A stretch of 64,000 nt of DNA from Zonotrichia leucophrys gambelii. Its lineage: Eukaryota > Chordata > Aves > Passeriformes > Passerellidae. The stretch is from assembly GCF_028769735.1 (NCBI RefSeq), contig NC_088178.1, positions 20,410,357 through 20,474,356 of the forward strand. Direction: 5' to 3'. Shown here in pieces: positions 12,666-25,060 of the stretch. The notes beneath the pieces are model-generated. The model was not told where the DNA came from, did not search any database, and worked only from the letters and a program-made list of their open reading frames with translations. Every line of letters begins with the position of its first letter. Positions within the stretch are counted from its first letter, which is position 1. Made by a program: the position numbers and the translations under genes.

Positions 12666-15382
12666 AGTGATACCCTAAATAAAGGCCTCATTCATCTTTT
12701 GAGTTATCTTGCTTCCTTCGGTTTCCTTAATTACACCCTTGCTAATCATTTAAAAAGAACCCCATTGATCATGAGGTAGGCTGACCACGGAAGCTGCCAC
12801 TAAAACTGCTTGGAGGGTGGATTCTTCGTCATGCTTCTGCCCATAACAGCAAGCATTTTTTGTAAGTTAGAGGCATTTTGTTTTCATTTGTACAGACAGG
12901 AAGGAGGTGGAGGATAGGGTGTATCTGACTGAAGCTTTAGCTCTCCTCCCTGTTGCAATTTGTAAAGCTGCTCTCCTACTTTTCAGCTTTCAAGCCTCAT
13001 ATGCTGAGAAACTAACTTCAGAACAATAAAATACCTCTGAGCAGTGTCTGGTCTCTCTCACACCACTAAACTAATCACTGCTAAATCACCCATCCTAGGC
13101 TGTATATATGCAGGAATTTAAAAGAGGCTTAAGAATGTAAAGATTGAGTTGCTAACCAAAATGAGCAATCTCTCATCAAAATCAGACTTTCAGCTGCAGG
13201 AATGAAAGAAACAAATATATTACCTAAACTTGCCTGTAGACTTGAGAAACCACAACACAATAAATATGCTCTACCAGGAAAACTCTTTAAAAGGAATGCT
13301 AAAAATGGAACTCTAAACATCCAGGTGACCATGGAATGAAGGATCAGCGTGACTCCTGTAATTGAATGTGATGCAGTGTGAACTTATTTGACGTTTTGCT
13401 ATAAATGTAGTGGCTCAAATCTCACATTTCAATGCCCTTTTCTTCTTTGCTATGACCTGTTTCATCACTTATGACAATTCATTGTGCTTTTCTTGTACTG
13501 CCTTGGATTGCTTTTTCCCCCTCCATTTGCAGCTGTTTTGTTCTCCCCATCTTCTTTTTACTTGCTTCACAAGGACTAATCTCAGATGGGGTCCTAGCAG
13601 GCTGTAGAGGTGTGACACTGAAATACGGTTTTAAAAATTAAACTCTCTAGTCCAAGTCACCAGAGAGCCTGTCCCATTGTCTGTGGAATCCTGTGTTTAT
13701 GGCTTTTCTTGTTCTGTCTTCCTGGTGATGTTTTCTGAGCTGATGTGATGTGACTTTACAGGAAGGTGGAAGAAGAAGTGTGACAAATTAAAACTAGTGG
13801 TCTTTTAGGTTACTTCAGCCAACAGCCTTTTATCACTGTCAAGCTGGCTCTTCTCAAAATGTGTTTTTTTTCACTGCACTCCTTCTCAGGTCCTTCAGAA
13901 GCTCTTTCACACCAGTTCTGTAAAGACTCCTTTAGAAAGAAGCCCCAAGTGCCCAGGCACTGATCCTGTGCTCTTCCTCCTACCCTGTGCTAAGAAGAGG
14001 TAGTAGCAGAGACGACCTGTGTGTCTGCAAATCCACTTCAGATCTGGTTTCTGATCCACTCCAAAATAAAATCATAGCATGTCTGTCTAGGAAGGACAGG
14101 TTTTATATGGTCAAAAATGCAATGCATTTAGTTTGCAGAGGGAATACCATAGGTGTGTACAATTTAGTGAACGTTAGAAAAGTGGTAAATTGCATTCATA
14201 TTAAACCTTTTTGGCTTTCAGTTGAACGGAAATAGATCATGTTTCAAACTAGTCTTATGTTATACACTTTATTGAGACAGAATCTGAAAGAGAGATGTAA
14301 CATCATAAACTAATACTAATATAAAAGTAATAAAACTTCTATAGTTACAGTAGATTAAAAAAAATAAGAATGTGAATTCTTGCTCTTTAGGGTATTAATT
14401 TTGAAGCTGATTGGGGTTGGGAAGAAACTGTCTCTGCTCAGTTTATTCCTCTATGGCTTAACACAAAGTTATTTTACATTTGTGGGAAGTATGTTGCTGG
14501 TTTTTGTTTTAGGTGGGAATGCTTATCTGATTTGGTGTAGCCTTGATGTTTGAAGTAATACATGTCCTACTGTCATCTAATTGAGTAAAAACATGTGCAG
14601 CTGCACACATCTTATTCATAGCCTCTTTCCAAACCTACCAGCTAATCTAATCTCAGTTAATTGTTTGAGTGATTTCAGTGTCTACCAGAAGTAATTTGTC
14701 AACACTTCCCACACAAGACTGGGTTTTAAGTCATTATTGCTGGATCAAAGCATATGTATTCCTGTACTTCCTGCAGGTCCATGGGGACAACATGTGAATG
14801 TCTATACTCAAAGTACAGAAAATGGGAGAGTGTCTCTATGGGCACCTACTTTGTGCTGTCATATTGAGACTCTGAAGTTGCTCAGTTGGCCAGGGTTGTA
14901 GTAGCACTTCTCTTCTTCCTGTGCCTGACTTGTTCACATGCTGGTTCTTTGACAGCTGCAGGACATTGCTACAGAGGAAGTTTTCTTGTGTCTGAGCTTC
15001 ATTCCCACGCTAGCCAAAGCTAAAAAGGAGGAATGTGGCTCTTTGTCATTGGTGTCTGAACAGACCTCATCTCCTAAAGAAATATGTCTTTTTGAAAGCT
15101 GATGTTTGACTCCTTGTGTGCAGCTGCTGAAGAACATTGGTCCTCTCAGAAGAGCAGGAGAGGATCTCTTGAAGCAGTTGGTAGCTGCCATAATTGCTTT
15201 CTTATTCAGTGCAGTCTGTGGATGTAGTGACTTCACGTTTTTCACTAGCTGGAAGCCCAGACCATTTCCTGAGTGTGCCATGATTTCTGTGCATGTGCCT
15301 GGTTTCCAGAAAGCACCTGGAGTTTACTGTAAGTGTATGGATGGGGTTTTCTGTATGTGTGTGGCCCTTCAGTCCTATGCAG

Positions 15383-15578
15383 ATCATAGAACCACACAAG
15401 GGTTTGGGTTGAAGGGACCTTAAAGATCATCAAGTTCCACTCATCCTACCATGGGCAGGGACACCTTCCACTAGACCAGGCTGATCCAAGCCCCATCCAG
15501 CCCACCCTTGAACACTCCAGCCCTTTATCATCTTCTTGGCCCTTCTCTAGACTCGCTCCAGCCTTCCATGTCCTTCCC
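15383..15578 (-). mobile_element. CR1 LINE 3' end with internal deletion, antisense
   Basis: The + strand begins atcatagaacc, then gggttgaagggaccttaaag and ccatgggcagggacacc, which is the reverse complement of a CR1 3' terminus. After cccttgaacactcc it jumps to catcttcttggcccttctct and ctcgctccag, which belong several hundred bases further into ORF2 in a normal copy. The fragment therefore looks like a CR1 with an internal deletion. Ends are approximate. Confidence 0.88.
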
Positions 15579-18500
15579 TGGAATTTGTAATGGTCCTGTC
15601 AGGAACTACAGTGTGCAGAGAGAGCTTTTCAGCCATAGACCATAAGTCTGAAACTCTCCAGCCATATTAGCAGCCAGAAGCATCTTAGGAAAGCTGTCCT
15701 CTGTGAACACAGGAGGTGGCTGGACTCCTTATGAGATGGGAGAGGCAATACCGCCTGCAGTACTCCCCAGCTTAAATGTTGCTGAGTGGTCTGCCAGGCC
15801 AAAAAGGAGAAGGTGCTCGCCTGGTGGGTAGGAGCAAGTGGCTTGAGGTGGACATCAGGAGAGCCAGCTGGAAGCTTTAGGAGATACAGTAGGAGCACAC
15901 ATAAGGAACATCATAAATTGATGAAAAAACTTCTGTTGTACAGAGGCAGAGTGTACTTCCCAGATGAGAGCTACATGAAACAAAATTTCTTCAAGCTTGG
16001 TAATGTTGGATCCCAAATGCAGAATAAAGGAAGACCTTGAGAACAAAGAGGGACTGAGAGGTAGGGGACAATGTGATTGCTGAGGCAGCTGGAAGGAGAT
16101 ATGATCTTTCGTGGGAGGTCTTCTGGTTGAGCTGCACTAAATTTACCTTTGGCTTTTACTACAGGGAAAAAAGGTAGAAGGGAAAAATCACTGATATAGT
16201 TTTTCTGCATAATGTGTTTCTACTTACATGCATCAGAACAAAAAAGATTCAGTTCTTTGTGCATCAGGTCATATACCTGGGCAATTCCTTGCCAAAGCAT
16301 GTGACAGCTGCAAATTGTCTGTACAAATTCCAGAGGAGTCTGAACAAACATTTGGAGGAGGGATCTATTGCTGGGAGGGAAAGGGGGGTTGCTGATTAGA
16401 CAAACCACATCAAGCTCAGGAAATCCACTCAGCTGAAAATGTTTGAAAGCTGTGTGAATGTTAGGGAGGAAATATTTTATCTCTTTGCCCTGTTCTTGCT
16501 TTACCTTGGACATCCATTTATTGCCATTTTTGGGAAAGAGATTTTGAACTCTGATCTGCCCCAGCACAGTCTCACTCGCATCGTTAGGTGGTATTTTCCT
16601 TACTGCGGGGCAATCAAGCTGATGAATTCTTATAAAAATAATCCCAAGCTAAAAATCAAGCAACACCTTTTTTTCCCCTCTCCCTCAGAGACAACTAGTT
16701 CTGGTACAGTGACTGTAATTACCAGGAGAGCAGAGCTCTGAGCCCTGTGCCTGTCCTGGGGTTGGTGTTGGTGGCTGGCGCTGGCACAGCTCAGTGCCTC
16801 GAGGTCACTGCCCTCAGTCCAGGCTCTTCATGTGCATTTCTAGAAGCATCCACAACATCTTTTCATGAGTGATAACTGTGAGTAGAGCAGGCAGATTGTT
16901 CAGATTTGTGCTTTGCACACATTCAGCATGCTCTTGGTACCAAAAGAAGCAAGCAGCCATGGAACAAAAGCTCCCTCAAAGTGTTATAGATTCTCCAAAG
17001 CTGTGCTGACCCCAGGCAGGTTTGGAAGCAATTTGTTCTTATTTCTACTAAAGCTGCTCTTGTATTTTTATTCCTAATACCAGTTTTCAGGGAGATACTA
17101 ATACCTCTAACTAGGGGCACCATTTTTCAAAGTTCAGCTGATAAAAATTGATGGGAGTGAACCTGTTCTGCTGCCTCTAAAGCTTGGTATTAGCAGAAGG
17201 GCTGTCAATTTGATTCACTCCATGGCTGGCCAAGATATTAAAATGAAAACCATTGCTGCAGAGCATGTATCAGGTTGTCATAGCGGGAAAACATGCACTG
17301 GGAAAACTCAGAAATAATTGCTGCAAGAAAAGTGTGGTAACATGAGTAACCTGATTTGTTGAGAAGACTGGTTATTACACAGTTGCTGTTGAATTTAACA
17401 AAGTGCTGATTGTCTCTGAAAATCTTCAGTCACTTGTAGCCTGTGGTTTAGCAGTGACATTTACCGAGCATTGATGAGGATCTGCAGGTTTTATAGTGGT
17501 GTTGCTTGTGAACATCACAGCCAAGTGCACTTAGCCTGCAGCTCAGGGAAAGCAAAATGTCCAGTGGAAAGGTACAATTTAGGAGGGCTGAGCATGAGCA
17601 TTACAGAGGCAGGGAGAGTAATGTGGGATGATCCTGTACTGTTTTCTCACTCCACAGCTGGCTGTTTGAACACTTGCCCAAAGAGCACCCATAAATACTT
17701 GTGGGAAGTTCTCCTTTTGGCCAACAGCATTGCTATTTTGCTGGCTAATGCAGATCTGCAATTTCTCTTGTCATTGAGATCAGCAGATACTTGGCTAATG
17801 TAGTCCTTCAACTTTTCTGTTTAGACAAGGAAATTTAAGAATATCCTGAGTTAGATGGGGTTGTGGACTTGAACTTTTTTTAAACTACTCTAAGTTATAT
17901 GGGGAAATAATTTTTAGAAAAATTTTTGGGAAAAATTTTGAACTGCAGTAACCACATTTTGTAGGATTTGCTTATAGCTTTGGAAAAAAGTTATTGATTG
18001 CCATTATTTATTTATTTAGTAGGTTGAAGCATAGCTTTCTTGTTATTTGTTGTATTTTACGTCTCTAAGTTCAAAGAAGAGACTAAGCATTTGTTGATTT
18101 ATTGGAGGGTAGAGGTACTTAAGACTAAAAGACATTAGAAATAGTTGGTGATTAAGATTACTCATCTTATGGTCGTTTTCTTTGCCAGTGCATTTCAAAG
18201 CTTTCACTTTGCAGGCTGAGGGCTTTCATGCCTTTTTTCAGTTTTTCTTAACAAGGTGATTGTTTTGTTAAAAGTAAGATTAAATGAGAACAAAATGACT
18301 GCAATTTGTCATTTTAATGGAGAGATTTCTTGCCCTGTCACACCAAGTGTGTCTGCTTCCAAAATGTCTGTGGTGAAAAGTTTAATACTTTTAAGAAGTG
18401 GAAAGAAAACACAGAACACCTTCTCTATGACAGATGTAAGTTGAGAGTAGTTGTTTGTGTAGTGCCATCTAAGTGGTTAGACAAACATAAGTGAGCAAAC

Positions 18501-18596
18501 AAAAGAATGAGAAAAACCCCCCAAAACTGGATGATGTTAAAAAAATACAGAGAATGGACTGAATTCCAGGCCAAGGCAGAAACTAGCTGGTGGAGT

Positions 18597-19011
18597 CTCT
18601 GGAGGACAAGTTCAGTGAGGAGCTGCTGAAGGAGCTGGGGGTATTTAGTCTATTTAGTCTAAAGAAAAGAAAGCTCAGAGGGAACCTCATCACTCTCTAT
18701 GGCATGAGAGACTGAAAGGATGTTCTAGTGTGGTGGGTGTCCTTCTCTTCTCCAGGATAAGAGGAAATGGCCTCAAGTTGTGCCAGGGGACGTTTAGATT
18801 GGATATTAGGAAATTTTCTCCACCTTCTCCAAAATCAAGCAGTGGAATAGGCTGCCGAGGGAGGTAGTGGAGTCACCATCCCTGGAGGGAGCTAAAGGAC
18901 ATTTAGATGTGGCACTTGGGGACATGGTTTAGTGGTGGCCTTGGGAGGGCTGGGTTAATGGCTGGATTTGATCTAAGAGGTCTTTTCCAACCTAAATAAT
19001 TCTGTGATTCT
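18597..19011 (+). mobile_element. CR1 LINE, 3' portion, sense orientation
   Basis: The + strand carries the sense 3' end of CR1: agtgaggagctgctgaagg, then ggaaatggcctcaagttg, gtttagattggatattagg, tggagtcaccatccctgg, ggacatggtttagtggtgg and the terminal cttttccaacctaaa plus attctgtgattctt. The layout is that of bird CR1 families with the dgacatggtttagtggtgg-type 3' end, a different subfamily from the antisense copies at 12071 and 15383. It has a largely intact 3' end and is 5'-truncated at about 18597. A short tandem duplication (tatttagtc, 18649-18667) lies inside it. Confidence 0.9.
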
Positions 19012-21545
19012 TTTGTGTCTCCCTGGTGGATTAATGGAGATGCTGAGTTGCTCTCTGTACTTTGTTCCACCCACACTCTAAGGGTATGGAAAACTCCCGG
19101 GTGTGGCAGGATTTCTGTGTCAGCTGGCAGTGCTGCACACTGGAGCTGCTTCATGTTGGTTTGCCTGAGGGAGTCACTGGGAGAGTATCAATTGTAGGAG
19201 TGAATTTATTGATGCTTTCTACAAAGGCTGAATGCAGTTGACGCAATTAAACGTTGCTACTGGGACAAAAGTAGTGGATCAGCAATGTTCACTGCTCTTT
19301 GTAAAATTCAGAAGCAAATACAAATGTGGATGATGAATACGCCTGCAGCATTTCTTTGCTTTGGAATTGGAATCACGCAGACTGCACTTTGTCCATGTGT
19401 TGAGCTCCCTTTGATAACAGCCAAAGATGTGTAATTTTCACTTCAGCCGTTGTGTCTTGTTTTCTTTCCCACAGCTGTAGGAGAAGTGTTTTCTCTATCA
19501 AGGATACTGAAAGAGAAGGCATATTTGTGAGAGGTTTTTATCCCCTCATCTTCACCATAACCATTTCCTTTAGTAGCTAATAATGTTTAGTATTTGTTTC
19601 AGTGGCTTACATCAATCTCAAATGCATAAACCAGCAGTATCCTTTTTTCTGCAGTTTTTTCTTGTGGGAAATTGTTGAAATGAAGTATCTCATTGAAAAA
19701 CTCCATTCCTGGAATGAGGACTGCTGTACCGTTCTTCAAGTGGAGCAAAAAGAACTGGGAGGGTGTCTCTGCTTTGATTAGTGAGGCAGGGAGGATATCA
19801 GTTCTTCCAGGAGATTTATAGCATTTTAGAAGGTAGGCTTTTAAGAGCATACCTTGTGCTCCAGTCTCCATCAAGCCTCTTGGTGGAGTCCTTTGAAGTT
19901 ACTGCTGTGGGTGCTGTTGTTGCTGCATGGTCTCTTGCCAGATGTGTGATGAATTTGGACATGGGGACACAGCAGAGCAGAGGGCCCTGGTTGGATGAGG
20001 GTAGTGAATGTGCTGGCTGGAAGGACAGACCTTATTTTTCACACCTGTTTTTAGGTAGGACAGGAGAAGTCCACGTGGCTTGTGGTTCTTTACTTCATCA
20101 GGGTAGTCAAGTCTCACCTCTAGTCTCTTTTTCCTGCCTGATCTCTAACTCAAGCCAGACACTTTCTGTGTGGGGTGATGAGGAAAGGATGGAGCTGTCT
20201 GTGCTGGCACTGTTTGCAGCTTTCTCCACAGCACCCGCTTGCTCTGTGAGTCAGTAAATCCTTTTGGTTTTGTCAGGTGGCCTCTTGCATGGAAACTCTT
20301 CTATGGCCAGTCTCTGTGCCTTATCTCTGGAAACAGTACCTAGAAAGAGATTTTACAGAGTCTTACCCTTGGTTTGTTAACATACTTGTTTATTTTTAGA
20401 ACCATGGGACCAAAGGGGAGAGGCGTATATTAAATAGTGCTGATATTATCTGGAAGATTTTAGTGCATGTTGCTTTACAGATTACCACTCTTAGGCTAAG
20501 GGCTGGAATTAATAAGGTGACAGAGGAGCCAGAAAATTACATTAAACTGGACATTAGGTCCGTGTCAACCCTATCAAGCATTATATCCAGTTACAGATGT
20601 ACCTTCTGGCACCTAGGGGGATAGGTCCCTCTGAGAACACTCTTTCCACTTGGGCTTTTGGCTTTTTTTTCTTTTGTTCAGGCTTTCAGTGAAGTCCTTG
20701 GAGGTTTTTGCATCTGGTTAAAGGAAGAAAAAAGCCTCTGTCTGAATCTTAAATAATAACAACTGGCTGCCCTCACTTTGTCCTGGACTACAATGTGAAG
20801 TCTATTGTGCAGCAGAGAAACAGAAATGCATCTGGAATTTTTCCCTTTGAGATTGATATAGATCTCATTAATAGCAGCTTTGTGATCTTTCTGTAACTGT
20901 TTTTCAGCAAGTGAAATTATTCTGATAGTAATGTTTGGGGTTTCTTTGTGTACATTCTACAAATGCACATCTGGTGGCTGCACCTAGTAGATGGCACTTA
21001 AAGCTACATTATCTTGTTTCACCTAATAGAAGGAAAAAAGCTTAATCTCTGGTTGGATGAATGATGCTGCTTTGACTTCTTGGCAAGCTTGAAAAATCAC
21101 ATAATTGCTCCTTGAACAACTTCCTACAAGAAGGAGCATGACAAGCTAAATTGTTTAGGTCTTAGGAATTTGTGCAATAGAGAACATTTCCACTCTCACT
21201 GTTTTTGAAGTTAAGCTGTCCAACTGCTTAATGGTGCAGTTGGTGTGGATTTCAGACAAAAAAGCACTGTCCAATTTCAAGGTGTTTGGGGAGAACTGTG
21301 CTTGCCCACCATCACTTATGCTTGTCCAACACCTCCTATGCTTTCAGTCCCTTCTTGTTTCCACTGAAAATTTTGGTCTCATTTCTAGTTCATATCTTCC
21401 TGTTTTCTCAAAGGAACTGCAGACCTGATTTGGTCATTGCTATGCCAGTTTTTCACATGAAATGCATGTTATGATAACTTTAAAAAAAATCTTCTGAAAA
21501 TAACTGACAAAAATGGTAAGAAACATCTGTATAATTGTCTTTGAC

Positions 21546-21577
21546 CATCAATTTGTGATGTGCAAATTGATGTGCAA
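21546..21577. repeat. 10-bp perfect inverted repeat overlapping a 10-bp direct repeat
   Basis: catcaatttg (21546-21555) and caaattgatg (21563-21572) are perfect reverse complements around a 7-base loop. tgatgtgcaa also occurs twice (21556-21565 and 21568-21577). See findings. Confidence 0.85.
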
Positions 21578-24500
21578 GATTCACTTCTTGTCTTTGTTTC
21601 TTTGCGTTTAATTGTCTGCCTGTCTTGTGTGCTGTAGGCAGCTGTCAGAGCAATAGCTTCTGCAGACTTTCTTTCCCTCACATTTACTGTTTTCCTCTCA
21701 TTTCCTGTTGGTGTGTGAAAGCAGACTTGTCCCTTGCATGCATTTTCATTGAGGAAACCTTCTCTGGATCACCTTAAAGTCACTGTAGGGAGTTGCACTG
21801 ATGAGAATTGCAACCAGCAAATAGTCAGTAATAATGAGTCAGGACAGAAAATTCATGCAGTTGAAAAAGAATGGTTTCTTTTTATTCCTCCTCAGGTTTC
21901 TGAGCGTTTATTAGTTATTGAGGTCTCATTTCCAACTATAAGTCTATAAAAATATTTTTTTATTTGCTGTGAGATTTTTTTAACATGAAGGCTGAAGATT
22001 CTCCCAGGAGTGTGATATGAGGAACTGTGTTCTGTAGAACTTTTCAGAATGTTGCCATACATGTAAGAAAATCAGAAGAGCTCACAAGACTTCTCTTAAT
22101 GCCATGTGTATTTCACAACAGACTAATGTTTTCCATATTGTTTTAATAGGAATTTTTTGTCTAGCTTCTAAAATGGCATTGGTCATTCCAGAAGTGTATG
22201 AGCCTTGAAAAAACTAAAGACTCTTTTCACTCAGATCAACTTATCTGTTTCAGTTACAATTATTGAAACATTGACATTTCTTCTGCCAGCATCCTCACTC
22301 CTGTAAGACTTACGCAGGGAACTTTTGCCCCACGTGGATTTTTGAGCTGGATAAGAGCAATGGGCCAGAGGTGAAGGAACATCAGGCATTCAGAAACTGA
22401 ATGAATGATGAAGTCCAGTCTTCTGTCTATGCAGACACCAGATCATACAACCCCTTTCATAAAATGACCAAGCTTCACGTCAAGTAATTTGTTTTGTACT
22501 TTCCTGTCTTCATTAGCTTCCATAACAAAGCTGTTCTGGATTTTTTTTAAAGATTGATGGCCTTATTTTTGTCTTTAGCTGGTTGTATCAGGATCAAGTC
22601 TCACTCATTTTTTGCTTAGCTGTTCATTAGCTTCAGCAGCTCTTTCCCTTCTGTGCCACATCCCCTGTGCTGTACATCAGCAGAGCAGTCACATCAGTTC
22701 TGTGCTGGGCTGTGCTGAGCAATATGTGCATTTTTGGTTTAGCTGATGGTGGAATGCTCTTTTTTATCAGTGTCCTGTTCCCTACATGTATACTAATCTC
22801 TTTACAGCATTGAGTGTTCCAGACTCCTTCTACAGCAACATAATTACTTGTGAAGTAATGAATGAAGGCCACTCAAAATTTTACTATCCCCTCCAATGAT
22901 TTGAAATCTGAAGATTGGTCTGAGACAGTAGGATAACCTCAAGATAGGCATATACATTAAACGATGCGGTAGGAGAAGATGAGATCGCAGCTTTTGAAAC
23001 AGAGAAGTGCAATTTGTTGTGCTCCACCATAAGACTGCTGGCAGCTCAGGACAGTCAGACATGGCCAGTGGTGGCAAGAATGAGCAGTGAGTGGCAATAA
23101 CAGGGATTAACTTCTCTCTGCAGGAAGGATAAAGAGAACATTAAGTTGGCTTTATGAAAGTACCGTGCAGTCACTACATTTAACAGACTGGTTAATTAGT
23201 GTGATGAAAGACAACAGGTCAGTGCTGGGAACTGTGCCCATCCTCTGCAGTCTTTTGGAATGGTGTTAGATCTTCACCAGAAAACAAGAGATCCCTGGAT
23301 ACCCTGCCTTTTGGGAGTGCAGTGTTGAACAGCAGCAGACCCTCCATGACTGCTCTCCAGTTGGTGTTCATTAGAAAGCACAATCCCCTTCCTGTTCCAG
23401 CAGAGTATTAGCAGGAACATAATTGTGCTAAAGCCTGGCCAACTGGCAGAGCTTCTGGCTGGCATCTTCTGTGGGAGCTAACTCTTTCTTTTTGGGAGAA
23501 GTGTTGGACCTTTCACCTTCCCTCTTCATCTCGTTTTTTGTTTGCACAGAAGGCTTTGGAAACCCAGGCAGTAATTGCAGTCTGCTTTCGCTCACCTTCA
23601 TCATGTTTCCAAATACCACATAATCTCATCTATTTGGCTCAGTGCTCCCTCAGAGTTCTTGAACCCCCCACCTGGCTTTTTGTAGGAAGAATGAGCTGTA
23701 ATTCAATCTTGCATCATTGACAATAACACATGAGAAACAAGCTAAGACATTGAAATGATGTTAGAGGACTGGTTTTTAAACTAACAGAACCTGTGTTGTT
23801 GAGAAGTTAGCTTTTCACCCTTGCATAATTGTGTTTTGGTATTAGAGAGTTTTGTGAACAATGACAAATTTTGCATGTTGTCTTATAAGCTGCTGCATGA
23901 GGCAGGTCAGGACAAAGTTTCTGCCTGGTCTGAATTTTATAGTTTTTTGATTTGTTTGTTTTGGTTTTTTTTCCAAGGGGAAGCCAACCTTTAAACCAAG
24001 CTTCTTGTTATTTTTGTGCATGCATGTGTGTTTTCAGTCTGAAATGTTTGGAGAATCAGGAGGAAAGTGTGAGGATTTCATCAGAGCAGGCAAACTGATT
24101 TCTTTCTGTCTTTAATATTTAGTTTATCTGAAAACTTTTCCAGTCCCCTATGACTAATTGCATTATGTGGGTAAGCTGCTCAGGACACTTTGTTGGACTT
24201 TATGCATGTCAGAACACAGTCAGTGAGCAGGAGGGACTGAGCCAATGTTAAATCATTCTTTGATTTTGTGCCTTGGTGGTGCCATAAGCCCAAGACATTA
24301 ATGACTGCAGAAAGGTTAAACTTTACGTGTCTTCCTGTTTATCACAAAGGTGCGGGGTACAAACAGAAAGCACTCTTGGCAGGCAGCAGGCTGGAAAATC
24401 CATGTGCTGCTTATCTGCTGTGATTGTACTGAAACTTGATTACCATATATGAAGAGAAATACTTAAGAAGTGCAAGGATTCTGAAGGGCAGCTCTTGATT

Positions 24501-24937
24501 TCCAGCCCAGCTGTAGCTTGGCTAGTTGGTCACCTTCTAGCAATGTTAGCCCAGTATGAAAGTGGTTTTAGATGAAACAGACATGTGCAGAACTTCAAAA
24601 GATCATCTATTTGCATTTCCCTCTAAAAGTAGGCACAGCTATGGCTAACTGTTTTTTAATAGATATAAACTTGTTAAAAATATTAGAGTCAAATCAGAAA
24701 GTGGTGTAGTTGATGTGAGTTCTGTAATCCATATCCAGACAGTAGATTTCAATGTGTAATGATCTCAAACATTTTTTTAATGATTAAGTTTTCTTTGCTG
24801 CATTTTAGGACTGGTGTTACTACTTCTCTTTACCAGGGAAGTAGATATTTTATCTTTCTCTTTTGCAGCAGCCTTGTAATATTTATCATGTACTCCTCCA
24901 GTTTTTTCTATACTAAACAAAGGTGGTTGTTTTTCTC

Positions 24938-25060
24938 AGCTTTCCTCAGACATCATCTTTTCTAGACCTTAGATATTTTTCAGAGTCTCCTATGGCCTTT
25001 TTTTTCAGTTCGTTCATGTTTTTCACATGAGGCCCAGAATTGGACATGGTCTTGAGTTGA
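24938..25060 (-). mobile_element. Probable degenerate CR1/L3-like relic, antisense
   Basis: The stretch tttcctcagacatcatc through tgaggcccagaattggacat resembles, with many changes, the antisense ORF2 segment of old CR1/L3 elements (tttcctca..., then ctgatcatttttgtggcc, then gaggcccagaactggacac). The match is by eye and patchy, so this is tentative. Confidence 0.4.

Noticed and set aside
19781..20257. 158-codon open frame on the + strand, the longest in the window
   Set aside because: No recognised domain, no promoter or splice context, an opposing frame on the other strand, and composition like the surrounding intron. Chance is expected in 64 kb.
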